From Methanocella arvoryzae MRE50 (lineage in GTDB: Archaea > Halobacteriota > Methanocellia > Methanocellales > Methanocellaceae), in NCBI RefSeq assembly GCF_000063445.1, contig NC_009464.1:2542001-2606000 (forward strand): a stretch of 64,000 bases of DNA. The letters run 5' to 3'. The notes under the pieces are model-generated. The model ran no database searches and had not been told where the DNA came from. It saw only the letters and a program-made list of their open reading frames with translations. Made by a program: the position numbers and the translations under genes. Positions 19,081-27,557 of this stretch are shown in pieces. Within the stretch, counting starts at the first letter, position 1, and every line of letters begins with the position of its first letter.

Positions 19081-19324
19081 AAATATTTAAGGATTATGGC
19101 ACCAGAAACACAAACAGAACCACGATCCCTTCAGATCATGCAGTTAAAAACCAGAGAACTCAGGATGATTAGATTATAGTTGTTATTGTTACTTTTTGAA
19201 TATTTTCCATTCAATCCTGAGGGGTCTCTGGCCCCTCACTATCCTCTTCTCTGATCTCTTGACCTTGGGATATCCGTATAGAGTCTATTAAAAATTGAAA
19301 GTTGGCCCTGTGTGAGTCGAAAAT

Positions 19325-19457
19325 ACCGCCAAGACCGCCAGGGTGCCAAGCTCGCCAAGAGATATTTTTCATGGAACGCCAAGATTTTTTGCTATTCTTG
19401 GTGATCCTGATCGATAAAGCCCTTGGCGAGCTTGGCTTCTTGGCGAGCTTGGCGGCC
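19325..19457. repeat. inverted repeat built from GCCAAGCTCGCCAAG units
   Basis: The left arm carries CCGCCAAGACCGCC and GCCAAGCTCGCCAAGAG. The right arm carries two CTTGGCGAGCTTGGC-type units in reverse orientation. The arms can fold on each other. It resembles the dispersed low-complexity repeats often seen beside insertion sequences. Confidence 0.55.
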
Positions 19458-19516
19458 TTATAACTATAGTCGATATAACACATTTTTCATAAGACTATAG
19501 TAGAGAAACTGGTGTT

Positions 19517-19777
19517 AGCGGTCGACGGAGGTTTTTCGGGCTTGTCCTGCCCGTCAGGGCAGGATGCTGAGGCGGCGGGGCAATGGACACCTGCCGAAAG
19601 GCGGCTACGCGACCGAAGGGTCGAGCGCTTGATGATCGCTTAGCGCTTGCGAAGGAGGTTCGACTGGCGCTGCCGAAGGCGCTGCCAGGTCGGACCTCCG
19701 AGGGTGCGAGCGCGGCCCCGACGGCGTAGCACCCGAAAAACCGTAGTAGGGCGCCGTCAGGCGACCGTCGACCCGCT
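19517..19777. ncRNA. 261-base self-complementary GC-rich element (candidate structured RNA or MITE)
   Basis: The ends pair: AGCG plus GTCGACGG (19521-19528) with CCGTCGAC (19765-19772) plus a bulged GCT, then GGTTTTTCGGG (19530-19540) with CCCGAAAAACC (19732-19742). Internal helices include TCCTGCCC-GTCA-GGGCAGGA, CGACC/GGTCG, GCTACGC/GCGTAGC and GGAGGT..ACCTCC. A CGCC-GTCA-GGCG hairpin sits near the 3' end. The GC content contrasts with the AT-rich flanks. I do not recognise it as RNase P or SRP RNA. It may be a non-coding RNA or a non-autonomous transposable element; orientation is unknown. Confidence 0.4.
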
Positions 19778-19886
19778 ATGGTTTATTATTATGCTGTTTA
19801 TTGGTTTTATTGTAAGAAGCCGTCAGGCGACCGTCGATCTGTATAAATATTATCTCCATTCAAAGCCCATTCTATATTTAGCGTAC

Positions 19887-19914
19887 GGGGGAACTTTTTG
19901 TAAAAAGTTCCCCC
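19887..19914. terminator. perfect 13-bp hairpin
   Basis: GGGGGAACTTTTT (19887-19899) pairs fully with AAAAAGTTCCCCC (19902-19914) around GT. No gene ends nearby, so it may be a repeat-associated hairpin rather than a true terminator. Confidence 0.5.
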
Positions 19915-19976
19915 TGCGCCCCCTCAAAAACATCACTTTAAAATGCCCTTCGGGCTTGATCGTGTGTCGAGAGTCA

Positions 19977-20002
19977 GGAAAACCTTTTAAAAAAGGTTTT
20001 CC
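19977..20002. repeat. perfect 12-bp hairpin GGAAAACCTTTT, repeated near 31879
   Basis: GGAAAACCTTTT and AAAAGGTTTTCC flank AA. A close variant occurs at about 31879-31904 beside the ISL3 element. It lies 25 bases downstream of the 3' end of the leftward tRNA-Gly and might also terminate its transcript. Confidence 0.55.
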
Positions 20003-20026
20003 GACAGCCTTTCTAAAACTATTCTA

Positions 20027-20098
20027 TGCGCCGGTCGGGAATTGAACCCGAGTCTATAGCTTGGCAAGCTACAGTGATAACCACTACACTACCGGCGC
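20027..20098 (-). tRNA. tRNA-Gly(GCC), copy 1
   Basis: The minus strand folds as a cloverleaf. The acceptor stem is GCGCCGG/CCGGCGC with discriminator A, the anticodon loop is TTGCCAA (anticodon GCC), and the T-loop is GGTTCAATTCC. CCA is not encoded. It is base-for-base identical to copy 2, which lies 62 bases away. Confidence 0.95.
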
Positions 20099-20160
20099 AT
20101 TGCGGTATAACGTTTTTTAAGGCACAAAGGCCATTTTTCTAAAATCTAATTTTTTGGTGG

Positions 20161-20232
20161 TGCGCCGGTCGGGAATTGAACCCGAGTCTATAGCTTGGCA
20201 AGCTACAGTGATAACCACTACACTACCGGCGC
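20161..20232 (-). tRNA. tRNA-Gly(GCC), copy 2
   Basis: Identical in sequence to copy 1, with anticodon GCC, acceptor stem GCGCCGG/CCGGCGC and no encoded CCA. The two genes are in tandem on the same strand and may share a transcript. The spacer sequences differ, so the duplication is limited to the tRNA. Confidence 0.95.
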
Positions 20233-20323
20233 ATCGCATTTCTGTGTGATGCAGAGTCCTAAATGCACTTATCAGATATAATATTTTCGCCCCGGGATCG
20301 GACCTCTCAACTCTAAAATGTGC

Positions 20324-21685
20324 TTACAGGCCTCCGCCTCTGGTCCGGTGTCTGTGCCTGCTGCGGATGGGGGGTGTCTGTGATCTGCTCTTGCTGAACG
20401 TGACGTTCAGGAGGAATGGCGTGATGATCGAGGTGGCTATGATGAGGAGTCCCAGTACTGAGAATAGCTGGCTCGTCACGAGGGGCTGGCCTTCTGCCGT
20501 GCCGGCGGCGAAGAGCACGGTGGAGCCGATCTGGGCGATCACCAGGGTGTCTTCCCCGACGCAGACTGCCGAGCTGCCGATCTTGCCGGCCTCGAAGGGC
20601 TTGAATCCCCCGGCGTAGGCACAGCCTATGATTGCTCCTGCGTACTTGGATACGAGCACGCCTCCCAGGAGCAGCAGGAAGAGCAGGAAGTAGTACGGTA
20701 TGCCGATTCCCAGCACGTTCAGCGAGGCTCCGCCGAAGATGGCTCCGAAGTCCATCTTCATGCCTATGAAGGCGAAGAAGATGGGGATGAACAGCCCGTA
20801 GCCGACTGCCTTGATCTTCGGGGCGATGACGGTCTCTGAGAACGGCGATCCGGCCAGGATGGCGCCCGCGAGGAACGCGCCGATCACGGGCGTAAGCTGG
20901 AGCCACTCGCTCAGCCAGGCTACCCCGAAGAGGAGGACCAGCGACAGGGTGATGATCGTGTCGTTCTCGCCTTCTTTGCGGGTGATGCCCAGCATCCAGT
21001 TGGCGACTTTGCCCCCGAACTTGATCACAAGGATCATGAAGCCGAGGATGAGGAGGAGCAGCTTGAACGAAGACCAGCCGATCTCCGACAGCAGCTTTCC
21101 TAAGTCCGCTCCGCCACCGGCCACCATAGTCGTGTAGACGCCGATGACGGAGAGGAATACAGCCAGGAGCACTATCGAGAAGATGCCGTCGGTCACTTCG
21201 ACAGCCACGAGGGTTTTGAAGACGTTGGAGAACCGGTCGCCGATGGCTGTCAGGTACCTGAAGCCGATGACGGTGGATGTGGAGGTCAGCGCGATGCCTA
21301 TGATGCATGCCTGCGCCAGCGAATAGTAGAACTCCTGACCCATGGCCAGGCCTGTGACGAGGGTGAAGAACGCGGCCGTCACGAAGACCAGCGACGCGCC
21401 TATCAGGGTGATCGCAGTGGCGCTCCTGGCGTTCGCCTTCATCACAGTCTCGATGTTGATGGACAGGCCCATGATGAACATCATAAACATGACGCCCAGG
21501 TTCGCCATGAACTCGAGGTCTGTTTCATATTCGTGTACCATGCCCGGCAGGAGGAGCACCATGACGATGCCCACTGTCAGCTCGCCGATGATGGAGGGGA
21601 AGCCTAACCGTTCGGAGATCATCCCCAGGATTTTACCGCCGGCCAGTGCCAGCAGTATCAGCAATAGAAGATCGGTGTCTAACAC
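20324..21685 (-). CDS. CPA2-family cation/proton antiporter (Kef/NapA type)
   Basis: A 453-residue membrane protein with about 12-13 helices. The N-terminal GKILGMISERLGFPSIIGEL is the typical CPA2 opening. GLSINIETV, SSTVIGFRYL-like TSTSTVIGF and LTPVIGAFLAGAILAGSP (the antiporter core) follow, plus EVTDGIFSIVLL in the position of the ion-binding acidic residue. It exchanges Na+ or K+ for protons at the cytoplasmic membrane. There is no C-terminal TrkA-N (KTN) domain; the tail is short and Arg-rich (RSRHRHRTRGG). The tandem tRNA-Gly genes lie downstream on the same strand. Ion specificity is not deducible. Confidence 0.88.
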   Translation of the reverse strand: MLDTDLLLLILLALAGGKILGMISERLGFPSIIGELTVGIVMVLLLPGMVHEYETDLEFMANLGVMFMMFIMGLSINIETVMKANARSATAITLIGASLVFVTAAFFTLVTGLAMGQEFYYSLAQACIIGIALTSTSTVIGFRYLTAIGDRFSNVFKTLVAVEVTDGIFSIVLLAVFLSVIGVYTTMVAGGGADLGKLLSEIGWSSFKLLLLILGFMILVIKFGGKVANWMLGITRKEGENDTIITLSLVLLFGVAWLSEWLQLTPVIGAFLAGAILAGSPFSETVIAPKIKAVGYGLFIPIFFAFIGMKMDFGAIFGGASLNVLGIGIPYYFLLFLLLLGGVLVSKYAGAIIGCAYAGGFKPFEAGKIGSSAVCVGEDTLVIAQIGSTVLFAAGTAEGQPLVTSQLFSVLGLLIIATSIITPFLLNVTFSKSRSQTPPIRSRHRHRTRGGGL

Positions 21686-21921
21686 TTTTTATGCTCCATC
21701 CGAGTGCAACCCGCAGGTTGCCACCCTACCCCTTAAACGCAGTATCTAAGCGTTTATCTACAGATGTACTTCCCCACTATTTGTACTTGTCTGTTTTTTA
21801 CGGCGCTGTAAAATGGGCTATTTTCCGTATAGAGGCCGGATAAGGAGTAAAAAGGCGCCCGATCACTAATCAAGGTTTCTCCGGGCAGGCCCTGACTCCG
21901 GTTTAAAAAAAGATGGCGGTT

Positions 21922-22116
21922 TCAGCCTAACAGCAGGATTGCCGGCAAAAGCACTCTGCCACCAAACAGGATGACGAGCACGGCCAGAATCACGAATATG
22001 ATGACCAGCCACTTTGCGATCTCCATGCTGAACCCCGCCACTCCTCGTGCACCGAGGACGTATGCGATCAGCGCCAGTACCAGAAAGACTACCGCTAACC
22101 AAATCAGACCATCCAT
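21922..22116 (-). CDS. small DUF1328/UPF0391-like membrane protein
   Basis: A 64-residue protein with two hydrophobic helices (about 4-22 and 34-55) joined by [15 protein letters not shown]. The pattern, with a central GxAGxSxxxAK, is that of DUF1328 (YtjA) proteins, tiny conserved membrane proteins of unknown function often linked to envelope stress. GGTGA lies four bases before ATG 22116. It appears monocistronic and is flanked by the antiporter and the MFS cluster. Confidence 0.75.
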   Translation of the reverse strand: MDGLIWLAVVFLVLALIAYVLGARGVAGFSMEIAKWLVIIFVILAVLVILFGGRVLLPAILLLG

Positions 22117-22342
22117 AGTATCACCAACTTTGTTAGTAGGAGTGTCCTATTTTTATAAATATAAACGTTCATTGATTTTTGTGCTTATATCTGTGAAAAA
22201 ATCCGTATAAATGCTTATATATGTGGTTTCTAGGTAATCCACTGCCAATTTACTGATTACCGCCCTTTTCCTGGCCTTTCCGGCTCATGCAGAAGACTTT
22301 AAACCGGCAGCGTAAAAGATTGCCCAAAAACCGGCGATCAGT

Positions 22343-23572
22343 ATGATAATCCAGTATATACGCAGCATGTTAAGCTTCAACCGGAACGTCAAACTGTTCC
22401 TGGCCCAGGTGTTCATCATGGGCATCTATACGGGCATCTACGGTATCGTATTCAACCTGCATATCCTGGAGTTGGGCTTCAAGACCGATTTCCTCGGGCT
22501 GATGCTCTCCGTATCTCTGCTCGCAGCCTCGATAGCATCGGTGCCGGCCGGCTTCCTGTGCGATCGCTTCGACCACAAAAAAATCCTGGTCGGCTCGACC
22601 TTCCTGTCTGCACTGGCAGTGCTGCCTCTCTTCATATCGTCCTCTCCGCCGGTCCTGCTGGTGGCCAGCGCTCTCGGCGGCATGCTGGGATCTATCAGCA
22701 CCGTCTGCGCTACGCCCTTCCTGACCGAGAACTGCGAGAGAGACGAGGCGGTCCACGTGTTCAGCGCCAGCGCGGCGCTGGGATGGGCTGCCTCGGTGGT
22801 CGGCGCCGCCCTCGGCGGCCTGGTACCCATGATCTGGCCTTTGCTGCACCTGCAGGCAAACCGCTACCAGCTCACGCTTATCGCCTCGGTCGTGCTGCTG
22901 TTCGCGGGCTGTGCAATGCTGTTGTTCCTCAAGGGCGGCAAATGTACCAGAAGGCACACCACGAAGCCGTTCTCGATAACGAAGGTGCGGCCGTCCCCGG
23001 AAACGCTCAAGTTTGCGGCGATCAGCGTCATCATCGGCCTCGGATCCGGCATGGTCGTCCCATACTTCAACGTGTACTTCACTAAGATCATCCGGGCGAG
23101 CATCTTCGAGACCGGGGTGATCTTCGCCGTCGCCAACATCTTCATGGTAGCCGGCTTCATCTTCATCCCCTACCTGGCTGAAAAGATCGGCAGAGCCCGC
23201 TCGGCGGTCATCACTCAGGCGGCGTCGCTGCCCTTCCTGATCCTGATGGCGATCACGACTAACCTGATGGCTGCTTCGGCCGCGTACATCATGCGTATGA
23301 TGCTGATGAACATGGCCGGCCCGGCGACGACCAGCCTGCAGATGGAAGTCATTCATCCGGAGGAGCGAGGGTTCGCCGTAGGCCTGATTTCTACGGGGAA
23401 CAGCCTCGCGGTCGCCGCCAGCACCTACGTCAGCGGCCTGCTCATGGTCGGCGGGAACTACGTGCTGCCGTTCACCATCACCTGCATCGCGTACCTCGCG
23501 GCAGCCGGGCTATTATACTACTTCTTCGGCCACCGTGAGCGCCGGCAAAACCCGGGCTCCACGACGGCATGA
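22343..23572 (+). CDS. MFS transporter, paralog 1 of 3
   Basis: A 409-residue, 12-helix major facilitator. The loop-2/3 motif is GFLCDRFDHKK, a degenerate form of the usual GxLaDrxGrRr. The second half carries MVVPYFNVYFTKI, shared in almost the same form with the next two genes. GPATTSLQMEVI is shared closely with paralog 2. The cassette probably exports or imports a small solute by proton coupling; the substrate is unknown. TTTAAACC near 22298 could be its TATA box. The three genes are on one strand with 131- and 156-base gaps, suggesting separate promoters after duplication. Confidence 0.88.
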   Translation: MIIQYIRSMLSFNRNVKLFLAQVFIMGIYTGIYGIVFNLHILELGFKTDFLGLMLSVSLLAASIASVPAGFLCDRFDHKKILVGSTFLSALAVLPLFISSSPPVLLVASALGGMLGSISTVCATPFLTENCERDEAVHVFSASAALGWAASVVGAALGGLVPMIWPLLHLQANRYQLTLIASVVLLFAGCAMLLFLKGGKCTRRHTTKPFSITKVRPSPETLKFAAISVIIGLGSGMVVPYFNVYFTKIIRASIFETGVIFAVANIFMVAGFIFIPYLAEKIGRARSAVITQAASLPFLILMAITTNLMAASAAYIMRMMLMNMAGPATTSLQMEVIHPEERGFAVGLISTGNSLAVAASTYVSGLLMVGGNYVLPFTITCIAYLAAAGLLYYFFGHRERRQNPGSTTA

Positions 23573-23703
23573 TCCTCTTCATGCTCCGAGTTGAGCCCTC
23601 AGGCGCAGGTATCGCCACCTGCTTTTCTTTTCTGACCGCCGGAGGCGCAGGCAGAAGACTATAAACTAGTCCTGCCACACCCCCTATTCCACTAGCAGGA
23701 GGG

Positions 23704-24984
23704 ATGAAAACGGAATTTATAAAAAACTACGTGAGTACGGTCGCCAGCTTCAACCGGAACGTCCGGCTATTGCTGCTCCGCACCATCGCTATGGGGCTTT
23801 ACGCCGGTATTCACGGTCTCATCTTCAACTTCTACATTCTGGAGATGGGCTACAAGACGGACTTTTTAGGGCTGCTGCTCTCCATCTCTCTCATGGCTTC
23901 CTCCGCTATGTCCATCCCGGCCGGCGTTTTGTGCGACCGGTTCGATCGCCGGAAGCTGCTGATCATCTCCAGTGTGCTCGCTATGGCGGCTACCCTGCCG
24001 GTTTTCCTGTTGAGAGACCCCGCTGTGATGCTTCTGTTCAGCGCCGCAGGGGGAATCTTCGGCTCCGTCAGCGCGGTCTGCCTGACCCCGATCCTGTCTG
24101 ACAACTGTGATCGTAACGGGACTGTCCATGTCTTCAGCGCCAACGCTTCGCTGGGCTGGATCGCTTCGGTGATAGGGTGCGCCCTCGGCGGAGTCCTGCC
24201 GGGCTTAATGATCGCCCACCTCCCCATAGGGCGTAGCGGATACCAGCTCACGCTGCTTGCCTCCATGACGCTGCTGGCCATAAGCTGCATGTTTGCGCTG
24301 CTGCTGAAAAAAGGAAGGACTTGTGCTGACCCGTCGCCCATTACTAAGCCGCATAAGCCGAAGTTCAGGTTCTCGCTCAAAGACCTGCGGCCGTCCCCGA
24401 CGGTGCTGAAGTTCACCCTGACCAGCGTCACCTTCGGCGTCGCCTCGGGCATGATCGTGCCGTACTTCAACGTCTACTTCATGAAAGTGCTCCACATGGA
24501 CGTGTTCCAGATCGGCGTCATCTCGGCGGCCGCCGGCGCCTTCATGCTGGTGGGCTTCATCATCACCCCGTACCTGACCGCACACATCGGCAAAGTCAGG
24601 TCCGCCGTGTTCACCAAGCTGATCTCGGCGCCGTTCGTGGTGCTGATGGCCTTCACCAAGGACTTCGTGATCGCTGCCGGCGCCTACGTTGTCTACATGT
24701 TCCTGATCAACATGGCCGGCCCGGCGACGACCAGCTTCCAGATGGAGCAGATCAAGAAGCACGAGCAGGGCTTCGCTGTAGGGCTGATGTCCACCGGCAG
24801 CTGCCTCGCCGTATCCGCCAGCTCGTTTATCAGCGGCCTGCTGATCTCCCACGGGAACTATACCGTGCCGTTTATCCTTACCTGCGCCGGCTACATAGCC
24901 ACCGCGGTGCTGCTCTACCACTATTTCAAGGATGTGGAGGCCGTACCTCTGCTCCGGCCGCTGGCCAAAGCCATTGCAGATTAG
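23704..24984 (+). CDS. MFS transporter, paralog 2 of 3
   Basis: A 426-residue, 12-helix major facilitator very like paralog 1: both have SFNRNV near the N-terminus, YKTDFLGL or FKTDFLGL, a CDRFD loop motif (GVLCDRFDRRK), RPSPT/RPSPE before helix 7, and MAGPATTSFQMEQI. AGGAGGG directly precedes ATG 23704. CTATAAAC near 23662 is a likely TATA element. Close similarity to paralog 1 marks a recent local duplication. The substrate is unknown. Confidence 0.88.
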   Translation: MKTEFIKNYVSTVASFNRNVRLLLLRTIAMGLYAGIHGLIFNFYILEMGYKTDFLGLLLSISLMASSAMSIPAGVLCDRFDRRKLLIISSVLAMAATLPVFLLRDPAVMLLFSAAGGIFGSVSAVCLTPILSDNCDRNGTVHVFSANASLGWIASVIGCALGGVLPGLMIAHLPIGRSGYQLTLLASMTLLAISCMFALLLKKGRTCADPSPITKPHKPKFRFSLKDLRPSPTVLKFTLTSVTFGVASGMIVPYFNVYFMKVLHMDVFQIGVISAAAGAFMLVGFIITPYLTAHIGKVRSAVFTKLISAPFVVLMAFTKDFVIAAGAYVVYMFLINMAGPATTSFQMEQIKKHEQGFAVGLMSTGSCLAVSASSFISGLLISHGNYTVPFILTCAGYIATAVLLYHYFKDVEAVPLLRPLAKAIAD

Positions 24985-25140
24985 AGGGTGCCAGAGTCCT
25001 GTAGATCATAGAATATGGCCATGATTCAAACAGCAGCAGCCCTGCATTCACTCTGGTTTCCCTCTGCTCATTGCCACTGATTTTCCAGAGTACCATGCTC
25101 TATCAGCAAAAAATGTTAATCAATACTTTTTGTCTAAACT

Positions 25141-26415
25141 ATGTCGGTGGGCAGGTCGCTGATGTTAGACTATATACGCGCGTTGAAAAACTCGACATTT
25201 AACGCCAGGGCCTTCGTCATATTCACCTTTTTGATGTCCCTTTATATAGGCATCTACAACGTCATCTTCAACCTGTACGTGATCAAGCTCGGGTACACCG
25301 AGCAGTTCCTGGGGCTAATCATCTCCGCCTCTATGATCTCTACCGGCCTGTTCGCCTTTCCAGCAGCCCAGTGCTGCGATCGCATGGGCAGCAAGATGTG
25401 CCTGGTCACATCGGGCCTGCTGACCTCAGTCACACTCTATCTGCTGTATACGGTCACGTCCGCTGACCTGTTGCTGGTGCTGAGCATCCTGAACGGCATC
25501 CTGGGCGCCATTCCTACGGTTATAGGCCACCCGTTTCTGGTCGAGAACAGCTCCCGGGAAAACCGCCTGCACGTGTTCAGCATCAGCTTCGGCACTATCA
25601 TGGCGGCCACCATTATTGGCACCTCGGCAGGCGGCTATCTGCCCCAGCTATGCCAGGCCTTTTTCGGGCTGCAGGAGATCGGGGTCGACGCATACAGGTA
25701 TACCCTGATGATCTCTCTGGCTATAGCTGCGCTGAGCGTCGTGCCGCTGATCTTCATCAAGGACCGCAAGAAGCCCTGTTCTGTGAAGGGTGATATGAAA
25801 ACCTTTGTCCGCAGGCTTGCCGAGTCCAGAGTAGTCCGGCAACTTGTGCTGATCAGCTGCCTGATCGGCATGGGTGCAGGCCTTATCGTCCCGTTCTTCA
25901 ACGTCTACTTTAATAAAGTGCTCTATGCGACCACGGGGGAGATCGGCATCATCTTCTCCCTGGCGCAGATCTCAATGGTCGCGAGTGCTGTCATCGTGCC
26001 CTATCTGGCCCGCCGCATAGGCAAAGTCAGGATGATCGCGCTCTCCTACCTCTGCTCTATACCCTTTCTCGTAATGCTGGCCCTGACATCTAACCTCTAC
26101 CTTGCCGGGGCGGCCTACGTGCTGCGTATGCTGTTCATGAACATGTCCTCCCCGATAAGCAACAGCTTTTCCATGGAGATCGTCGACGCTGAGGACATGG
26201 CCTCCGTCTCCAGCCTCACTTCTACCGGGAACTACATAGCGATCTCCATTGGCTCGCTGATCGCCGGCGTCCTGATGTCCTGGGGGGCTTACACGATGCC
26301 GTACTACAGCGCCTGCATCTTTTACGGCCTTGCCGCCGTCCTCTACTTCAAATTCTTCCGCAGGTATGAGGAGAAGGCCGAGACCCCGCTCCGGGAAGTG
26401 GAGGTCAGCATGTAG
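25141..26415 (+). CDS. MFS transporter, paralog 3 of 3
   Basis: A 424-residue, 12-helix major facilitator, the most diverged of the trio. It keeps LIVPFFNVYFNKV in the C-terminal half and the NMSSPISNSFSMEIV counterpart of the paralogs' NMAGPATTS segment, but its loop motif is AAQCCDRMGSKM. ATG 25141 has no strong ribosome-binding site, so a leaderless transcript is possible. A sugar-isomerase-like gene follows 64 bases later on the same strand and could be functionally linked. Substrate unknown. Confidence 0.86.
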   Translation: MSVGRSLMLDYIRALKNSTFNARAFVIFTFLMSLYIGIYNVIFNLYVIKLGYTEQFLGLIISASMISTGLFAFPAAQCCDRMGSKMCLVTSGLLTSVTLYLLYTVTSADLLLVLSILNGILGAIPTVIGHPFLVENSSRENRLHVFSISFGTIMAATIIGTSAGGYLPQLCQAFFGLQEIGVDAYRYTLMISLAIAALSVVPLIFIKDRKKPCSVKGDMKTFVRRLAESRVVRQLVLISCLIGMGAGLIVPFFNVYFNKVLYATTGEIGIIFSLAQISMVASAVIVPYLARRIGKVRMIALSYLCSIPFLVMLALTSNLYLAGAAYVLRMLFMNMSSPISNSFSMEIVDAEDMASVSSLTSTGNYIAISIGSLIAGVLMSWGAYTMPYYSACIFYGLAAVLYFKFFRRYEEKAETPLREVEVSM

Positions 26416-26479
26416 CTGACGCGGTAAGCCTTGCCCCGCATCGGCAAAATTATGGTCGATTATCTACAGAGTACTGTTT

Positions 26480-27235
26480 ATGAGAACCGTCCGGATCGGG
26501 TTTTCCACCCTCTCGCTCTTCTGGAAGACGCCGCCCGAATGGGCTGAGGCGGCCAGGACAGACGGGTTCGGCTCCATCGAGATCCTCTGCGAAGGCCCCC
26601 AGTGGCCCAGACAGGCGGATAAAGATACGATCAGGGAAAGTATTGCAGGCTCCGGCATTGACCTCTACCTGCACTCCCCGACGATAGACCTGAACCCGGC
26701 CAGCATGAATCCCGGCATACGTGAGGAAACGCTGCGCCAGCTTCGGGAAACGGCTGACCTTGCAGCCGCCATCGGCGCCTCCTGCCTGACGACGCACCCG
26801 GGCATCGTTCACAAGGACAAAGTCCGCAATGTCGGTGTGGAGTTCGCAAAACAGGTGCTCGGGGAGGCCGCTGACTACGCGAGGTCTGCCGGGGTGACGC
26901 TGTCCATTGAGAACATGCCTGCCTCAAAGCAGTATCTGTGCAATACGCCTGAAGAGCTATCTGATTTCCGGGCTCATTGCGGTTGCGGCGTTACAATCGA
27001 TGTCGGCCACGCGATCCTGTGCGCAGAGCCACAGGAATTCCTGCGGATGCCTGAAATCTCCTACCTGCATGTCAACGATAACATGGGCGAACGTGATCAG
27101 CATCTTTGCCCGGGAGAAGGCATCCTCGACCTGAAAATGTTGCGGGGCCAGGACCGGATGATCATAGAGATCGACGACTACGGCAAGGTACTTAAAGGCC
27201 GTGAGGCTATACTGCGCTCAATAATGCCGGCGTAA
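26480..27235 (+). CDS. sugar phosphate isomerase/epimerase-like TIM barrel (AP endonuclease 2 family)
   Basis: A 251-residue protein with the Xylose isomerase-like TIM-barrel pattern: IGFSTLSLFW at the start, IEILCEGP on strand 2, YLHSPTIDLNP, LTTHPGI, SIENMP, TIDVGHAIL and YLHVNDNMGERDQHLCPGEG. The histidines and acidic residues in these strand ends are the usual metal ligands. Family members include sugar isomerases, epimerases and endonuclease IV; the lack of the full endonuclease IV set and the context beside transporters favour a small-molecule isomerase. The real substrate is unknown. Confidence 0.82.
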   Translation: MRTVRIGFSTLSLFWKTPPEWAEAARTDGFGSIEILCEGPQWPRQADKDTIRESIAGSGIDLYLHSPTIDLNPASMNPGIREETLRQLRETADLAAAIGASCLTTHPGIVHKDKVRNVGVEFAKQVLGEAADYARSAGVTLSIENMPASKQYLCNTPEELSDFRAHCGCGVTIDVGHAILCAEPQEFLRMPEISYLHVNDNMGERDQHLCPGEGILDLKMLRGQDRMIIEIDDYGKVLKGREAILRSIMPA

Positions 27236-27243
27236 TACGGCGA

Positions 27244-27388
27244 TTTTGCTTGCTTTGCAAGCGATTACGCCATATAAATGCAAATACGAATGTCACAGCT
27301 CATTGTATATAAAATAGCAAGCCATTTTTAACAATTATTTCATTTTAACTGAAATAATCAGCCGGTTTTTCAAACCGGGCAAGCAAAA
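27244..27388. other. 145-base inverted-repeat-bounded structured region
   Basis: TTTTGCTTGC (27244-27253) is complementary to GCAAGCAAAA (27379-27388), closing a domain that contains further hairpins: GCTTGC-TTT-GCAAGC (27248-27262), ATTATTTCA/TGAAATAAT (27334-27358) and CCGGTTT-TTC-AAACCGG (27362-27378). It lies between the isomerase and SprT genes. It could be a terminator array, a structured leader RNA or a small transposon remnant. Confidence 0.4.
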
Positions 27389-27428
27389 ACGACAAAGTTA
27401 ATAAAAGATATGCATTTATTTAGGTTCT

Positions 27429-27557
27429 GTGCTGGCAAGATGCCACACGATCAATAGAGCTATCGAACGTCTCGAGCCGGCCAGGCTCGAAGGCCATTAC
27501 AAGCATAAGACGCTTTACCACAGAAAGGTGAGTGGATGGAATACGATCGGGCTTTGA
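27429..27557 (+). CDS. possible 42-residue ORF overlapping the SprT-like start
   Basis: An open frame from GTG 27429 to TGA 27557 would encode a basic, His/Arg-rich peptide. TAGG lies four bases upstream. It runs into the SprT-like gene in another frame, so it could be a leader that couples translation. There is no recognisable domain, and it may be spurious. Confidence 0.2.
   Translation: MLARCHTINRAIERLEPARLEGHYKHKTLYHRKVSGWNTIGL

Larger units (their letters stand above)
17511..19166 (-). mobile_element. IS1634/IS4-type insertion sequence
   Basis: The element is bounded by inverted repeats: ATCCTGAGTTCTC at 17511 on the left, and the same 13 bases on the minus strand ending at 19166. The match continues imperfectly into TGGTTTT/GGTTTTT. 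It contains one intact transposase gene. I find no convincing flanking target-site duplication (left flank GCTATG, right flank GATTAG), which suggests later rearrangement or decay of one flank. Confidence 0.8.
19167..20026. other. 860-base gene-poor stretch rich in inverted repeats
   Basis: Between the IS and the tRNA-Gly genes I find no credible protein gene. The stretch holds a CTTGGCGAG-type inverted repeat (19325-19457), a GC-rich self-complementary element (19517-19777), and two perfect hairpins (19887-19914, 19977-20002), listed separately. Open frames across it have odd, Arg-rich or repeat-derived composition. Confidence 0.7.

Noticed and set aside
19211-19483. 90-codon minus-strand frame after the IS
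   Set aside because: It is made of CTTGGCGAG-type inverted repeats and has no domain.
19647-20045. 132-codon open frame crossing the structured element and hairpins
   Set aside because: The Arg-rich start is a translation of the GC-rich repeat, and the 3' end runs into a tRNA gene.
20313-21308. 331-codon frame antiparallel in register to the antiporter gene
   Set aside because: It is His/Arg-rich, a shadow of the antiporter frame on the same strand.
22370-23356. Long minus-strand open frame opposite MFS paralog 1 (328 codons)
   Set aside because: It is rich in His, Asp, Arg and Gln with no domain and is the mirror of a GC-biased real gene.
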